A stretch of DNA of 64,000 nucleotides. It comes from SYFY01 sp031385325 (GTDB lineage Bacteria; Pseudomonadota; Gammaproteobacteria; Pseudomonadales; Azotimanducaceae). The notes below the pieces were generated by a model. The model worked only from the letters and a program-made list of their open reading frames with translations. It made no database searches and was not told where the DNA came from. Location: positions 7,740-71,739 of the forward strand of contig JANNBJ010000123.1 in assembly GCA_031385325.1 (NCBI GenBank). Direction: 5' to 3'. Position numbers and translations under genes: made by a program. Shown here piece after piece: positions 25,150 to 34,400 of this stretch (within the stretch, counting starts at the first letter, position 1; every line of letters begins with the position of its first letter).

Positions 25150-26139
25150 TCAGAATGTCTGAGCGAAATCACGTAATACCGTGGGTTCAAGTGTAGCTGC
25201 ATGACTGGTCAGAAACCGGTTCAGCGCGTCAAGGCTGTTTCGAGTCAAGGACTTCGGATGGCCCATGACGTTGAATATTGTGTGACGCCGTTCTCGGGTT
25301 TTCCGGAAACTGTGTTCAAGCAAATTGGCGCGTGCGCCATCGATTGAAGCGACAGTGTCTTCCGCGCTGAACAATTTACGAAGGTAGTATTCCTTCGAAT
25401 TATTCAGCGCTTGACCATCACCCAACGGCCTGTCGCCAGCCTGTTTGAACAGCTTTCTCCACAACGCTTCCCAGTAGAACAACGGCGACACACGATAAGC
25501 CGATATCGGAATCTCCAGAAAACGGCCTGAACTTTCTACGTTTAGTGGATCGCCATCGAACGTCCAGCGATCAAGATCCGGCGCAGCGGAAAAATCGAAT
25601 TCTCGACCCGGGTTAACACTTTTGCCGCGAGTGTAAACCGTCGAGTCAATGTGTATGCCGGCACCCTTCAATGGACCTGCGAGCGACTCGAACGGCTGCA
25701 GACACCATCCACCAGCACGGAACGCTGACGGCCGAATGCCAGTTATCGAACCGAGTAAGCCAGCGTAACGTTCGAGTATTTCTGTTATCGCCGGACACGA
25801 AAAACTCTGTAGTCGATAACGCGTGGTATCGATATCCCACTTGCCGTTCGACCAGTGAGAGTCTTCCCAGTGTGGATGGACGTGAAGTTGTATGTCATGG
25901 CCCCGGCTCACCAACTGCTGGAGTTGGGTCGCTATCCTCTCCAGTTGGAACTTGTGCAGTTTTTCCGGGCTGTGGGACAACCGGTCCAGGTAACCTGCGT
26001 CAACGAACAGTGTGACGAGGAACCCATGTCGCTCGAGCTCATCTGTGAGCACTCGTGTCGGATAAATCAGGCACCCATCTGGAGAACCTGTGTTCGATCC
26101 AAAGAACAGTTCGTAGTCGAGCGTCAGAAGAAACTTCAC
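25150..26139 (-). CDS. Polysaccharide deacetylase-like protein (NodB-like fold)
   Basis: About 329 aa. It opens with the motif KFLLTLDYELFFGSNTG, in which the Asp would start the NodB catalytic site; the metal-binding histidines appear as IQLHVHPHWEDS. Further conserved-looking parts are RPSAFRAGGWCLQPF and IFNVMGHPKSLT. This is the polysaccharide-deacetylase branch common in polysaccharide loci, without signal peptide. GTG 26139 is chosen as start because it follows the upstream stop and leaves the motif at the N-terminus. Likely removes an N- or O-acetyl from a cytoplasmic polysaccharide intermediate. Confidence 0.78.
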   Translation of the reverse strand: MKFLLTLDYELFFGSNTGSPDGCLIYPTRVLTDELERHGFLVTLFVDAGYLDRLSHSPEKLHKFQLERIATQLQQLVSRGHDIQLHVHPHWEDSHWSNGKWDIDTTRYRLQSFSCPAITEILERYAGLLGSITGIRPSAFRAGGWCLQPFESLAGPLKGAGIHIDSTVYTRGKSVNPGREFDFSAAPDLDRWTFDGDPLNVESSGRFLEIPISAYRVSPLFYWEALWRKLFKQAGDRPLGDGQALNNSKEYYLRKLFSAEDTVASIDGARANLLEHSFRKTRERRHTIFNVMGHPKSLTRNSLDALNRFLTSHAATLEPTVLRDFAQTF

Positions 26140-26140
26140 T

Positions 26141-27178
26141 TCAGTACTCGAGCACCGCGGCAAGTCGCTGCTTGTAACTCAGGAGTCCGCAAGAAAGCGC
26201 CTCGACATGTGCGGCGTTGAACCGCAGAGGCAAGAAGACGCGTCGAATGGTCAGCAGGTCACAACCTACCGCATTCAGCCCGGGTTCCACGGAAAAAGCC
26301 GCGTCGTACCCGGCGGCAGCAACCGCTTTGCGGGAGCCATCATCCCAATCACCGTTCGGATAGCAGAACATCCTGCACGGCTGTCCGGTCATGGCTTCCA
26401 GCTCAAGCTTTGATTGGGTCAGTTGATACGCGCGGGCGTCGTGATCGAGCTTGTCGATTCGCATGTGGTCAATGGTGTGACTGCCAACATCAATGGCGCC
26501 GCGCGCGACAGCGCCCCTCAGTTCCTCGTTGGAAATGGTCGCCGAGACCGGGTCACTGGCCTGGAAGCTGCCCAGGGACTTTCCCGAGTCAGCTTCCAGT
26601 GCATCGCATGTTTCGCCAAAAAAGTCGTGGAAACGTTGATCATGCCAACCCTGTCGTTTTGCATAACGCCGAAGCGACTGGTACTCGCTGTGCATACCAC
26701 ATCGATCCCCGGGTTCGAAGGTGAACGTTCGACCATCAACTTCCAGTTTCCAGAGACGATCGATCTGCTGAATCGCATAGTCAAATCGGTCAAACCAGAA
26801 CGTTCGAGCGTTGCTTAGATAGCCGGTAGTGACGAATAACAACGGGCGAATGTTACGTGCTTCAAGAACCGGCAAGGCAAGATCAAGATTGTTTCTATAA
26901 CCATCATCGAAGGTCAACAGTACCGGATTGTCGATGCGCAGGTCGCCGCGCAGGTGAGCTATGGCGCCGGCTGCGTCCACCCAATTGTGGTACCTGGAAA
27001 TCGCATCTATCTGCGCTGTAAACGTCGGTACATCCACTTGTTGTCGCAAAGGGTCCCAAAGCAAGTCCCCACGAACGGGCGCAACCCCGTGAACAGTCAG
27101 CACGGTCAGCGATGAACGTCGCGCCTGGCGGATGAAGCTGAAGAGACCCAGCTGACGCATCACATCAAGCGTGGTCAT
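26141..27178 (-). CDS. Polysaccharide deacetylase (NodB domain)
   Basis: 345 aa. NodB motif 1 is clear (NPVLLTFDDGYRNN), motif 2 is AIDVGSHTIDHMRID (His-x3-4-His metal ligands), and later motifs include MFCYPNGDWDDGSRKAV and DAAFSVEPGLNA. No obvious signal peptide, so it probably acts on lipid-linked or nucleotide-linked sugars on the inner face. ATG overlaps the stop of asnB by four bases (coupled). Confidence 0.9.
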   Translation of the reverse strand: MTTLDVMRQLGLFSFIRQARRSSLTVLTVHGVAPVRGDLLWDPLRQQVDVPTFTAQIDAISRYHNWVDAAGAIAHLRGDLRIDNPVLLTFDDGYRNNLDLALPVLEARNIRPLLFVTTGYLSNARTFWFDRFDYAIQQIDRLWKLEVDGRTFTFEPGDRCGMHSEYQSLRRYAKRQGWHDQRFHDFFGETCDALEADSGKSLGSFQASDPVSATISNEELRGAVARGAIDVGSHTIDHMRIDKLDHDARAYQLTQSKLELEAMTGQPCRMFCYPNGDWDDGSRKAVAAAGYDAAFSVEPGLNAVGCDLLTIRRVFLPLRFNAAHVEALSCGLLSYKQRLAAVLEY

Positions 27179-29172
27179 CGTTTGACCTGATACTGACGTT
27201 CGGTTTGCCCGTTCTTCCCGTCATTGATTTTTTCTTGAGGCACTTTCGTAACAGGCTGTCTGACACGATCAAACGGCGCTGGAATCACCGAATCGTTGAT
27301 CGTCGAATCGAGTCGGCTACCGTCCTCTATGTGCCTCCGGTACCAGTATTCAAGCGACAGTACGCTCCACAGTTGCATGGAGTAGTCCTGACGGCCGCGT
27401 AGATGGTCCTGAACCAATCGGTCAACCTTGTCGGGATCAAGAAGTCCGGTGGCTGCAACCTGACGCGGATCCAGAATCCGGGTCATCCACGGACGCAGTG
27501 CTGATTTGAACCATAGTCCTACAGGCGCATCGAATCCGGTCTTGGGTCGATCCACGATTGATGCAGGCAGGTATCGGCTGGCGACGTCCTTGAGAATTCG
27601 CTTGGTTCTGCCTTTGTGAACACGATAGTGGGCTGGAAGTCCCGCCGCAAATTCAGCGACCCTGAAGTCACAAAGCGGCGAACGCACTTCCAGGCTGTTC
27701 GCCATGCTCATCCGATCCATATACGTGAGCTGGAACTCCGGCAGATAGGCTGCGGTGTCGACGTCAAGAACTCGATCATGGAAGTTACCGGCTTTTGCCA
27801 GACAGTCGGCCACATAGTGATCCGCAACAAAGTTCCGATCAACGCCGAGTATCAGCCCCGAGCCTACTTCGGGCGCCAGTTGATTCAGCCACTGCCGATA
27901 TCCTTCAATCTGCGTCTTGCCAAGTGCTCGGCTGAATCGTTTGGCTCGACGGATGAAACGACTGCCATCGGTCGAATCACTGAATCGACCGAGCAGGTGT
28001 TGCCCCATCAGAGCTATGGGTCCGGGCACCCTGGACGACATCGCCAACAGGCCAAGTTTGCTGTGGCGTGGATACCCATGAAACAGTTCGTCGCCTCCAG
28101 TACCACCCATTGCAACCTTGACATCCTTGACCACTTCGGCACATAGCAGATGAACGAGCATCGAAGTTGGCTCGCCATTGGGTTCATCATAGTGATCAAG
28201 AATCCGCGGGATCAGGCCAGCGGCCTGTTGGGCTGAAACGACAAAATTCCGGTGTTCGGTGCCAAGGTGGGCCGCGACCGTTTCTGCATAAGGAAGCTCG
28301 CTGAAACCACGCGCTGACTCATCAAAACCGATCGAATACGTCCGAACCCTGGTGCCCCCCTGTTGCATCAATGCGCTGATCAACGAAGAGTCCACCCCAC
28401 CTGACAAGAACGCAGCAACTTCGACGTCACTTTTGAGGCAATAACGGATGGCTTCCTTGAGTTCACTATCGAGCTGATCCACGGCATCTTCGTAGTCGAT
28501 CTCGATGGGTTGTCGAGGCAGCAGCGACCAGTATCTGCGCAGATGCAGTTGACTACCCTCATAGATAGCGATTTCACCTGGACACAGCTTGCGGATGCCC
28601 ATGAATGCCGTGGCCGGAGCCGGAATGTAGCCCAAGGCGAGAAAGGTCGCCGCACTTTCCCGGTCAACGGAACGATTAAGGGGAGTGGTCAGCAGACATT
28701 TTATCTCCGACGCAAACGTCAGCCCCGAGCTGCTCAGATGGTAGTAAAGTGGTTTCTCGCCTAGCCGGTCTCGCGCCAGTAACAGTCGTTGCCGTTTAAC
28801 ATCCCAGACCGCAATCGCAAACATGCCTCGCAGATGTTCCGGAAATGAATCTCCGTATTCCTCGTACGCATGCACGATGGTTTCGGTGTCCGAATGGGTG
28901 CGGAACACATGGCCCCGTGCCTGCAATTCCCGGCGCAAGTCTTCGTAGTTGTAGATTTCGCCATTGAAGACTGTCCAGACGTCGCCAGTTTCGTTGGCTA
29001 TCGGCTGACTGCCACCCGCTACATCGATGATCGCCAGTCTGACCATGCCGAGAATGGCTTGGCCAAACTGTCTGACATCACTGTGATCCGGACCTCGATA
29101 ACGCATGACGTCACACATTCGGTGGACAGCTGCAACACTTGAGTTACCGACAGCTCCAGCGATTCCGCACAT
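27175..29172 (-). CDS. asnB: Glutamine-hydrolysing asparagine synthase-type amidotransferase
   Basis: About 665 aa. Start set at ATG 29172 so that the N-terminus is MCGIAGAVG, with the Ntn nucleophile Cys2. Glutaminase domain: RYRGPDHSD, VFNGEIYNYEDLRREL, RDRLGEKPLYYH. Synthetase domain: VEVAAFLSGGVDSSLISALM (PP-loop) and YMDRMSMANSLEVRSPLCD. Members in exosortase/polysaccharide loci are thought to amidate uronic acids or other acidic groups of the polymer rather than make asparagine; that is inferred from context. The C-terminal 50 residues are charged and beyond the core domain. Confidence 0.9.
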   Translation of the reverse strand: MCGIAGAVGNSSVAAVHRMCDVMRYRGPDHSDVRQFGQAILGMVRLAIIDVAGGSQPIANETGDVWTVFNGEIYNYEDLRRELQARGHVFRTHSDTETIVHAYEEYGDSFPEHLRGMFAIAVWDVKRQRLLLARDRLGEKPLYYHLSSSGLTFASEIKCLLTTPLNRSVDRESAATFLALGYIPAPATAFMGIRKLCPGEIAIYEGSQLHLRRYWSLLPRQPIEIDYEDAVDQLDSELKEAIRYCLKSDVEVAAFLSGGVDSSLISALMQQGGTRVRTYSIGFDESARGFSELPYAETVAAHLGTEHRNFVVSAQQAAGLIPRILDHYDEPNGEPTSMLVHLLCAEVVKDVKVAMGGTGGDELFHGYPRHSKLGLLAMSSRVPGPIALMGQHLLGRFSDSTDGSRFIRRAKRFSRALGKTQIEGYRQWLNQLAPEVGSGLILGVDRNFVADHYVADCLAKAGNFHDRVLDVDTAAYLPEFQLTYMDRMSMANSLEVRSPLCDFRVAEFAAGLPAHYRVHKGRTKRILKDVASRYLPASIVDRPKTGFDAPVGLWFKSALRPWMTRILDPRQVAATGLLDPDKVDRLVQDHLRGRQDYSMQLWSVLSLEYWYRRHIEDGSRLDSTINDSVIPAPFDRVRQPVTKVPQEKINDGKNGQTERQYQVKR

Positions 29173-29254
29173 TACCGACGTCCTGGATGTAGCCAACAAA
29201 TCGATTGGCCTGTATAGCGGAATTGATTTTGCTCGCTTCTTGTTCTGAACATGT

Positions 29255-30682
29255 TCACAACACCGGTCGACGCCAGGCAGGACGAACTGTCAGCGGCACC
29301 GGTACCCTTGATTGATGCCACCTGATTGTCAGCAATATCGCAACCCACATACACACCGCCCCTTCTCGAGGATAGAAGGTTTGCGATCCAAAACCGGCGA
29401 TCAGTATGGATCCGACCAGCGCAATGGTCATACCTCCCAATCCGCTTTCAATTGGACTGCCTTTCAACAAACGAAACGCGTAAACAAGGACCGTTCCGAA
29501 GAACAACAGCACAGGAATCGCGCCGATCAGGCCGTTGTCGAACACCCATTCCAGGTACATGTTATGTGGATGCGGGAATTCTTCTCCATATTCAGTAAGC
29601 AGGTAGCCCGATACGCCCGATCTCTGCATTGCCAATCTTCCATACCCCAGCCAGGGCTTTTCCGAAATCTTGTCGAGCACAAACGGCCAGGCAAAGGTTC
29701 GGCCAGACGTCACGGTATAGAGGTCTACTCCCGATGTTTCCGCGACGTTTTCTTCGCTCTGAATCGCGACATTGGTGTCGACGTTTTGTCCACCGAACCC
29801 AGCCGAGAGACGATCGCTGAGGCCGGGAATCAATGGAATCGCCAGCATCACCAGAACGGGCAGCAAGAAGAACATCTTTCGTGACCGTGTCCAGGCATAG
29901 AGCATTCCCATCACAGCCCAGGTTACGTACCCCGTGCGACCGCCTGTCAATGCCATGGCGAACGAAATGGCGCCAGCTGCTACATACAGTGCCGTCCTGA
30001 CCGACCGATTCTGGAAGACCGTCGCCGCAAATACTGCCGCCCAGGCAGAGCCTGACATCATCATTGAGAGGTTGACCCGGTGGAACCCCACCTCGTTCGA
30101 CAGGATTTTGAGTGCGCGTTCGCCAAGATCCTCACCTCCAGTCAATGCTGACAAGGGCATCCACCGAATGATCTGTATGGCCAGCATGAGATAAACACCG
30201 ACGATAACCAGTACAGCTTCACGCAGCCGGGCCTCATCCCTGCAACCATCGTAGAGCATCAACGCCGGAATGAGCCACTTGAGTCCGTTGATGATATGTT
30301 CAGAAAATAGTCCGGCAAAGGTCGGGATGTCCTGCGTTCCGAGCAACTGCGCATAATCGATGACGCTACCCAGATCAGTAGCCGCACGAGTGAAGGCGAC
30401 GATGATAAGAAAGACATAAGCCATGAGGATGAAGCTGATCCCTCTGGGCATGTCCCATGAGTAGCCTTCCTTGCGACGATTGATGATCCACGAGAGCACG
30501 GTGATCGCCAGCAGAATATTCCATGGATTCAGTCCCTGGATACCCGCCAGCGACTTGGGAAAGTCTGGATGCTCAACGACGGCAATCAGGGCTACCAGAC
30601 CGAGCACGCCTCGGTACCAGTTCTGTAATGAAAGCGCACCCACGGCGACAATAAACAGCCAGAGCGCTGTAATGCGGATCAT
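29255..30682 (-). CDS. Wzy/O-antigen-ligase-like membrane polymerase
   Basis: 475 aa with about eleven membrane helices. The periplasmic loop typical of Wzy/WaaL proteins contains SGRTFAWPFVLDKISEKPWL then YGEEFPHPHNMYLEWVFDNG, including the conserved His-x-H/N element. It should polymerise lipid-linked repeat units, or ligate them, at the outer face of the inner membrane. ATG overlaps the stop of wecG-like by four bases. The distinction between polymerase and ligase cannot be made from sequence. Confidence 0.88.
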   Translation of the reverse strand: MIRITALWLFIVAVGALSLQNWYRGVLGLVALIAVVEHPDFPKSLAGIQGLNPWNILLAITVLSWIINRRKEGYSWDMPRGISFILMAYVFLIIVAFTRAATDLGSVIDYAQLLGTQDIPTFAGLFSEHIINGLKWLIPALMLYDGCRDEARLREAVLVIVGVYLMLAIQIIRWMPLSALTGGEDLGERALKILSNEVGFHRVNLSMMMSGSAWAAVFAATVFQNRSVRTALYVAAGAISFAMALTGGRTGYVTWAVMGMLYAWTRSRKMFFLLPVLVMLAIPLIPGLSDRLSAGFGGQNVDTNVAIQSEENVAETSGVDLYTVTSGRTFAWPFVLDKISEKPWLGYGRLAMQRSGVSGYLLTEYGEEFPHPHNMYLEWVFDNGLIGAIPVLLFFGTVLVYAFRLLKGSPIESGLGGMTIALVGSILIAGFGSQTFYPREGAVCMWVAILLTIRWHQSRVPVPLTVRPAWRRPVL

Positions 30683-31452
30683 GGGTCAGGCGGCGTAGAG
30701 CGCGCGACCATACGCACGAATTTCAGATTGCTCACCAGGTAACGTCGCCATAATCGGCCAGGTTCCTGAAAGACACGAAACAACCACTCCAGTCCCAGCC
30801 TTTGCATCATTACCGGAGCGCGTCGCACTTTTCCAGCGAAAACGTCAAAAGAGCCGCCGACGCCGTGGGTAATCGTTGCGTTCATGTGCTCGCCCCAGCG
30901 TGCCATGAAGTTCTCTTTTCGTGGCGACGTCATGGCGACAAAAAGAATATCCGGTCGAGACTCGCGAACTTGATCAGCTACCGATTGTTCTTCTTCCTTG
31001 CTGAAATACCCGTTTCGGCAACCTACCAGTTGAACACCGGGATATGCATCATTGATGTTCTGAGCGACCTTGGCGTTGACCCACTCTTCCGCCCCAAGAC
31101 AGAACACACGATAACCAACCTTGCTGCCACGCTCCAATAACGAATACATCAAGTCGATACCGGCGACTCTTTCCGGGAGTTTTTTGCCGATCAGTCCTGA
31201 GGCCCAGACAACACTTTGTCCATCTGCAAATATGACATCTGAACCCAGAACGCTCGCGCGAAGTTGCGAGTCCGTTTGCATGGCAACAATTTTCGCTGCG
31301 TTGACAACACCAATGTCCAGTCGACGACGGTAGATGATGTGATCTTCAACAAGGCGAACCGCCTGTTCAAGCGTAACGCAGGCGAGAGGAATGTCGAAGA
31401 AACTGATCGTTTCGTAGCTGACATCGGTTGACGCGACGGGCATGTCAGTCAT
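30679..31452 (-). CDS. WecG/TagA/CpsF-family glycosyltransferase
   Basis: 257 aa, GT26 family. Signatures: IGVVNAAKIVAMQTD, VIFADGQSVVWAS, RVAGIDLMYSLLE, VFCLGAEEWVNAKVA, MTSPRKENFMARWG, GVGGSFDVFAGKVRRAP and GLEWLFRVFQEPGRLWRRYL. These enzymes add the second sugar (often a ManNAc or ManNAcUA) onto the undecaprenyl-PP-sugar. WecB epimerase at 38427 could supply the donor UDP-ManNAc. 214 bases upstream carry no gene. Confidence 0.93.
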   Translation of the reverse strand: MTDMPVASTDVSYETISFFDIPLACVTLEQAVRLVEDHIIYRRRLDIGVVNAAKIVAMQTDSQLRASVLGSDVIFADGQSVVWASGLIGKKLPERVAGIDLMYSLLERGSKVGYRVFCLGAEEWVNAKVAQNINDAYPGVQLVGCRNGYFSKEEEQSVADQVRESRPDILFVAMTSPRKENFMARWGEHMNATITHGVGGSFDVFAGKVRRAPVMMQRLGLEWLFRVFQEPGRLWRRYLVSNLKFVRMVARSTPPDP

Positions 31453-31666
31453 TTGCGTTCCCGATTGCAGTCGCGAGCCAGATGATCAAGATTGAGTGTT
31501 CACTTGAGTAATTCCTGCGTTCGATGCTACAGCTCGTTACCAATCTGCTATTGGTGCCGATTCCCATTTCTTGTGGGTAGGATGCAAGATTTGAGAGCTA
31601 TCTCACGGAACATCAGGCTGCGAACCAACAAAGCCACACACGTGTGCGGGCGTTGTAATTCGCTTG

Positions 31667-32842
31667 TCAGAGAGGGTAGGACAATCGCTTGAACGGGACG
31701 GAACAGGATGGTCTGGCTGTATGGTCCGCCGGATTCCACCGTGGGTGCAGCGTTTGACCATTCAACTCGATCTGCTGCCCTGGCTGCAGTCCATAGATAG
31801 TGAGTCCGGATGGATCAAGACCAGCGGTGTCGATCACCAAACGGTTCTCCTTCATGGCGTAGGAGACTCTGTGAATGAGCGAGTTGTAGTCCAGCAAACG
31901 CCTGGTCGTCGTGACAAGAATTTCGCCGCGACCGTGATGCTCCGCAAGAGCCTCCAGGCTCTGTCTGGTCTGGCCCGAAAGCAATTGTGCTCCAGCCAAT
32001 TGTTTACCCAGGTGAGTGTAGAGAACAGACCAACCTTCCCTGTCGATGAGTCGCCGCATACTGATCGGTTGTAGTGCACTACCCAGACCGGCAGCATCAT
32101 CGCCGATCGAGACACCGTAGGGATGAGGATTACAGCGCATGAACTCGGTCACCGTCTGGCCGCTGCGCAGCACATAAGGACGGGTCAGACGATTACCCCG
32201 GTGCAGCGCATATTTGGGATCCCCAATTTCGCCACGCACAACCTTGGTTGCATCTTTCAAGGTATTCACAAGGGACTTTCGATCCCTGACCTGGGAGAGC
32301 CCCGTGGTTGCTGAATAAGGTACATCCTGACCCATGCAACTACTGACTCGACCAAGCCACACGTATCTGACCCCGTGAGCCAGGCTCAGATCCGCGTGGT
32401 AAGCCGCAGCGCTTGTGATGTCGCCTTGACCGAGCATGATGTCTGGCCCCAAATTGGTTGGCGCCACTGCGTGATCAACCCACACCGGCAACTGACAATC
32501 GTGTTGGGCTAGTGCGTCCAATGCACGAGCGGCATGCGACCTGGTGGTAGCAAGATCACCGAAAGAATGAAAGCAATCGATGTGGCCTGAACGGATGAGT
32601 GCATGTATGGCATCTCGCCCTGCATCGGAGGTGTTCCAATAACTCAGATCACCGGGAGCCATGTCAAAGTAGACGGTATTGCCGGTTTCCAGTCCAAGTC
32701 CGCGACCGATGTCAGTCTCGTCTCTGGTATTGAGATAGCGCGAGAGCGTCAGATAACTCTCAAGATCGGGTGTCTCATCCAGATCACTACAAATCGCTAG
32801 CATCGCCCGATACGGCCAAGGAAATTTGCGGATTTCAATCAC
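31667..32842 (-). CDS. Divergent polysaccharide deacetylase-like protein
   Basis: About 391 aa. N-terminus YRAMLAICSDLDETPDLESY recalls the catalytic Asp strand of NodB-like folds, and GHIDCFHSFGDLATTRSHAA and LPVWVDHAVAP give possible metal ligands. The C-terminal part (VTTTRRLLDYNSL, LTIYGLQPGQQIELNGQ) looks like a small beta domain. I do not recognise a named family; a deacetylase or other metal hydrolase on sugars is an inference. GTG 32842 overlaps the flippase stop; a TTG nine bases further up is the alternative. Confidence 0.65.
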   Translation of the reverse strand: MIEIRKFPWPYRAMLAICSDLDETPDLESYLTLSRYLNTRDETDIGRGLGLETGNTVYFDMAPGDLSYWNTSDAGRDAIHALIRSGHIDCFHSFGDLATTRSHAARALDALAQHDCQLPVWVDHAVAPTNLGPDIMLGQGDITSAAAYHADLSLAHGVRYVWLGRVSSCMGQDVPYSATTGLSQVRDRKSLVNTLKDATKVVRGEIGDPKYALHRGNRLTRPYVLRSGQTVTEFMRCNPHPYGVSIGDDAAGLGSALQPISMRRLIDREGWSVLYTHLGKQLAGAQLLSGQTRQSLEALAEHHGRGEILVTTTRRLLDYNSLIHRVSYAMKENRLVIDTAGLDPSGLTIYGLQPGQQIELNGQTLHPRWNPADHTARPSCSVPFKRLSYPL

Positions 32843-34400
32843 GGTGTGCAAAAACGAAATAACCGCGGATCTTGTCCTTGAGTTGATTCGTCAAGACAAA
32901 ACGCCAGTACAGAGCAGACACCAACACCCCGTGACACAGACCGCCAGCGAGAATATTGACCATGACCGACCACGTCTCAATCGCCTTCACCCCTTCAAGG
33001 AACAGGAAACTGACAGCTCCGATCAGTACTGCTCTATGGCCAGCCTGCCAGAGATACTGAATCACGCTGATGCCGAGCATCCGGGCCATGTGGAACGGCA
33101 CCAGAACAGCGTTGAACAGTACCTCACCCAACACGAAAATACAGGCAGCTGCCAACAATCCACCTTCCCAGACCGTCATCCACGCGATGCCCATGCACAA
33201 CGTAATGAGATAGATGATCAGACCTTGATAGGACACCGCGCCATGCATGTTCATCCCTGACAAGATCCGGTAGCCCACCCTGTTCGCAGACGCGAGGCAC
33301 CCTCCTATGGCAAGTATCCAGAGCAGCGGCGCGTTGATGTACTCCGGACCCATCCACACTCCTATCAATTCCGGGCCAAACACGACCATGAACACACCAG
33401 CCGGCAAGGCCAGCGCCCAGCCAACCTTGCTCATTTCGATGGCAAATTCCTGCAACTCTTCAGTCCGTCCCATGCCATGCATCGAACTGGTGGTTGGCAT
33501 GAGAATGAACGCGAATTTCGAGATGAAATTTTCAATATGACGCATGAGCGCAGCTGGCCGGGCAAAGACCGCGAGCGCTGCCGGGCCCAAATTTACGGTG
33601 ATCAGTATGCTGACGGTCTGCTGCACAGATAAGGAACCAGCCAACGTCGCCAGTGTCTTCACACCGAAGGAAAGAATTCTTCGCGCGTCTTCTCTATTCG
33701 CATGTCGAATTCGTATCTGTACCTCAGGGCACACACGCCGACTCATGAAGTAGCGCAGAATCTCTGCAGCTGCGGTGCTTACGAAGTACACCCCTGCCAG
33801 CCATTGAATACCTAGACCAAGCAACAGCGTTGTGATCATTCCGATAGCGGAAGAAATATTGTGGAATGTGTTTACACCGTTGTGAACATCCCAACGATGA
33901 CAGCCAGTAATGATTCCCCTGTAGGCATCTGTCAGCATCTGAATGCCCAGGCTGTAGCCGAGCAGTAGTAGAACCATGGCGGTTTCATCCACATCAACTG
34001 CTGCAGATGAAAAAATGGTGTCTACATTCGCGTAGAGAACATAAACGCTGATAAACACTGCCGCGCAGATCACCAGTTGCATGAGATGTGCGGTGGACAT
34101 GACTTCGCACAATCGTCGAATCTGCCCATTTGGTCTGTATTCTGCGACGAACTTGCTGGAATTCGAGCCAATGCCAAAATTGACGAGAGACAAATAGGAA
34201 ACGATTGCCCAGCCGAAATCCCACACACCCAAGGTAACCTGACCAAGTTGGTCATGGATAAGTCGAGGCATGATGAAGCCAATGCCGACGGTAATCAGCT
34301 GACTCAGCCACGACACCAGAACATTCCAGGTGAGACGTTCTCGACCACTGTGGTCAATTACCGAACTCTGCGTTTCAGTCATGACGTCACTGGTAGCCAT
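32835..34400 (-). CDS. Wzx-type polysaccharide flippase
   Basis: 521 aa, MOP superfamily, with about 14 membrane helices (for example WLSQLITVGIGFIMPRLIHD, VSYLSLVNFGIGSNSSKFVA, WALALPAGVFMVVFGPELIG). It should flip lipid-linked repeat units across the inner membrane. ATG 34400 used; ATG 34382 also possible. It overlaps the sulfotransferase stop upstream by 14 bases. Confidence 0.9.
   Translation of the reverse strand: MATSDVMTETQSSVIDHSGRERLTWNVLVSWLSQLITVGIGFIMPRLIHDQLGQVTLGVWDFGWAIVSYLSLVNFGIGSNSSKFVAEYRPNGQIRRLCEVMSTAHLMQLVICAAVFISVYVLYANVDTIFSSAAVDVDETAMVLLLLGYSLGIQMLTDAYRGIITGCHRWDVHNGVNTFHNISSAIGMITTLLLGLGIQWLAGVYFVSTAAAEILRYFMSRRVCPEVQIRIRHANREDARRILSFGVKTLATLAGSLSVQQTVSILITVNLGPAALAVFARPAALMRHIENFISKFAFILMPTTSSMHGMGRTEELQEFAIEMSKVGWALALPAGVFMVVFGPELIGVWMGPEYINAPLLWILAIGGCLASANRVGYRILSGMNMHGAVSYQGLIIYLITLCMGIAWMTVWEGGLLAAACIFVLGEVLFNAVLVPFHMARMLGISVIQYLWQAGHRAVLIGAVSFLFLEGVKAIETWSVMVNILAGGLCHGVLVSALYWRFVLTNQLKDKIRGYFVFAHRD

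Noticed and set aside
31453..31666. Possible small gene between the WecG-like gene and the NodB-like gene
   Set aside because: Short frames on both strands lack coding character and start signals.
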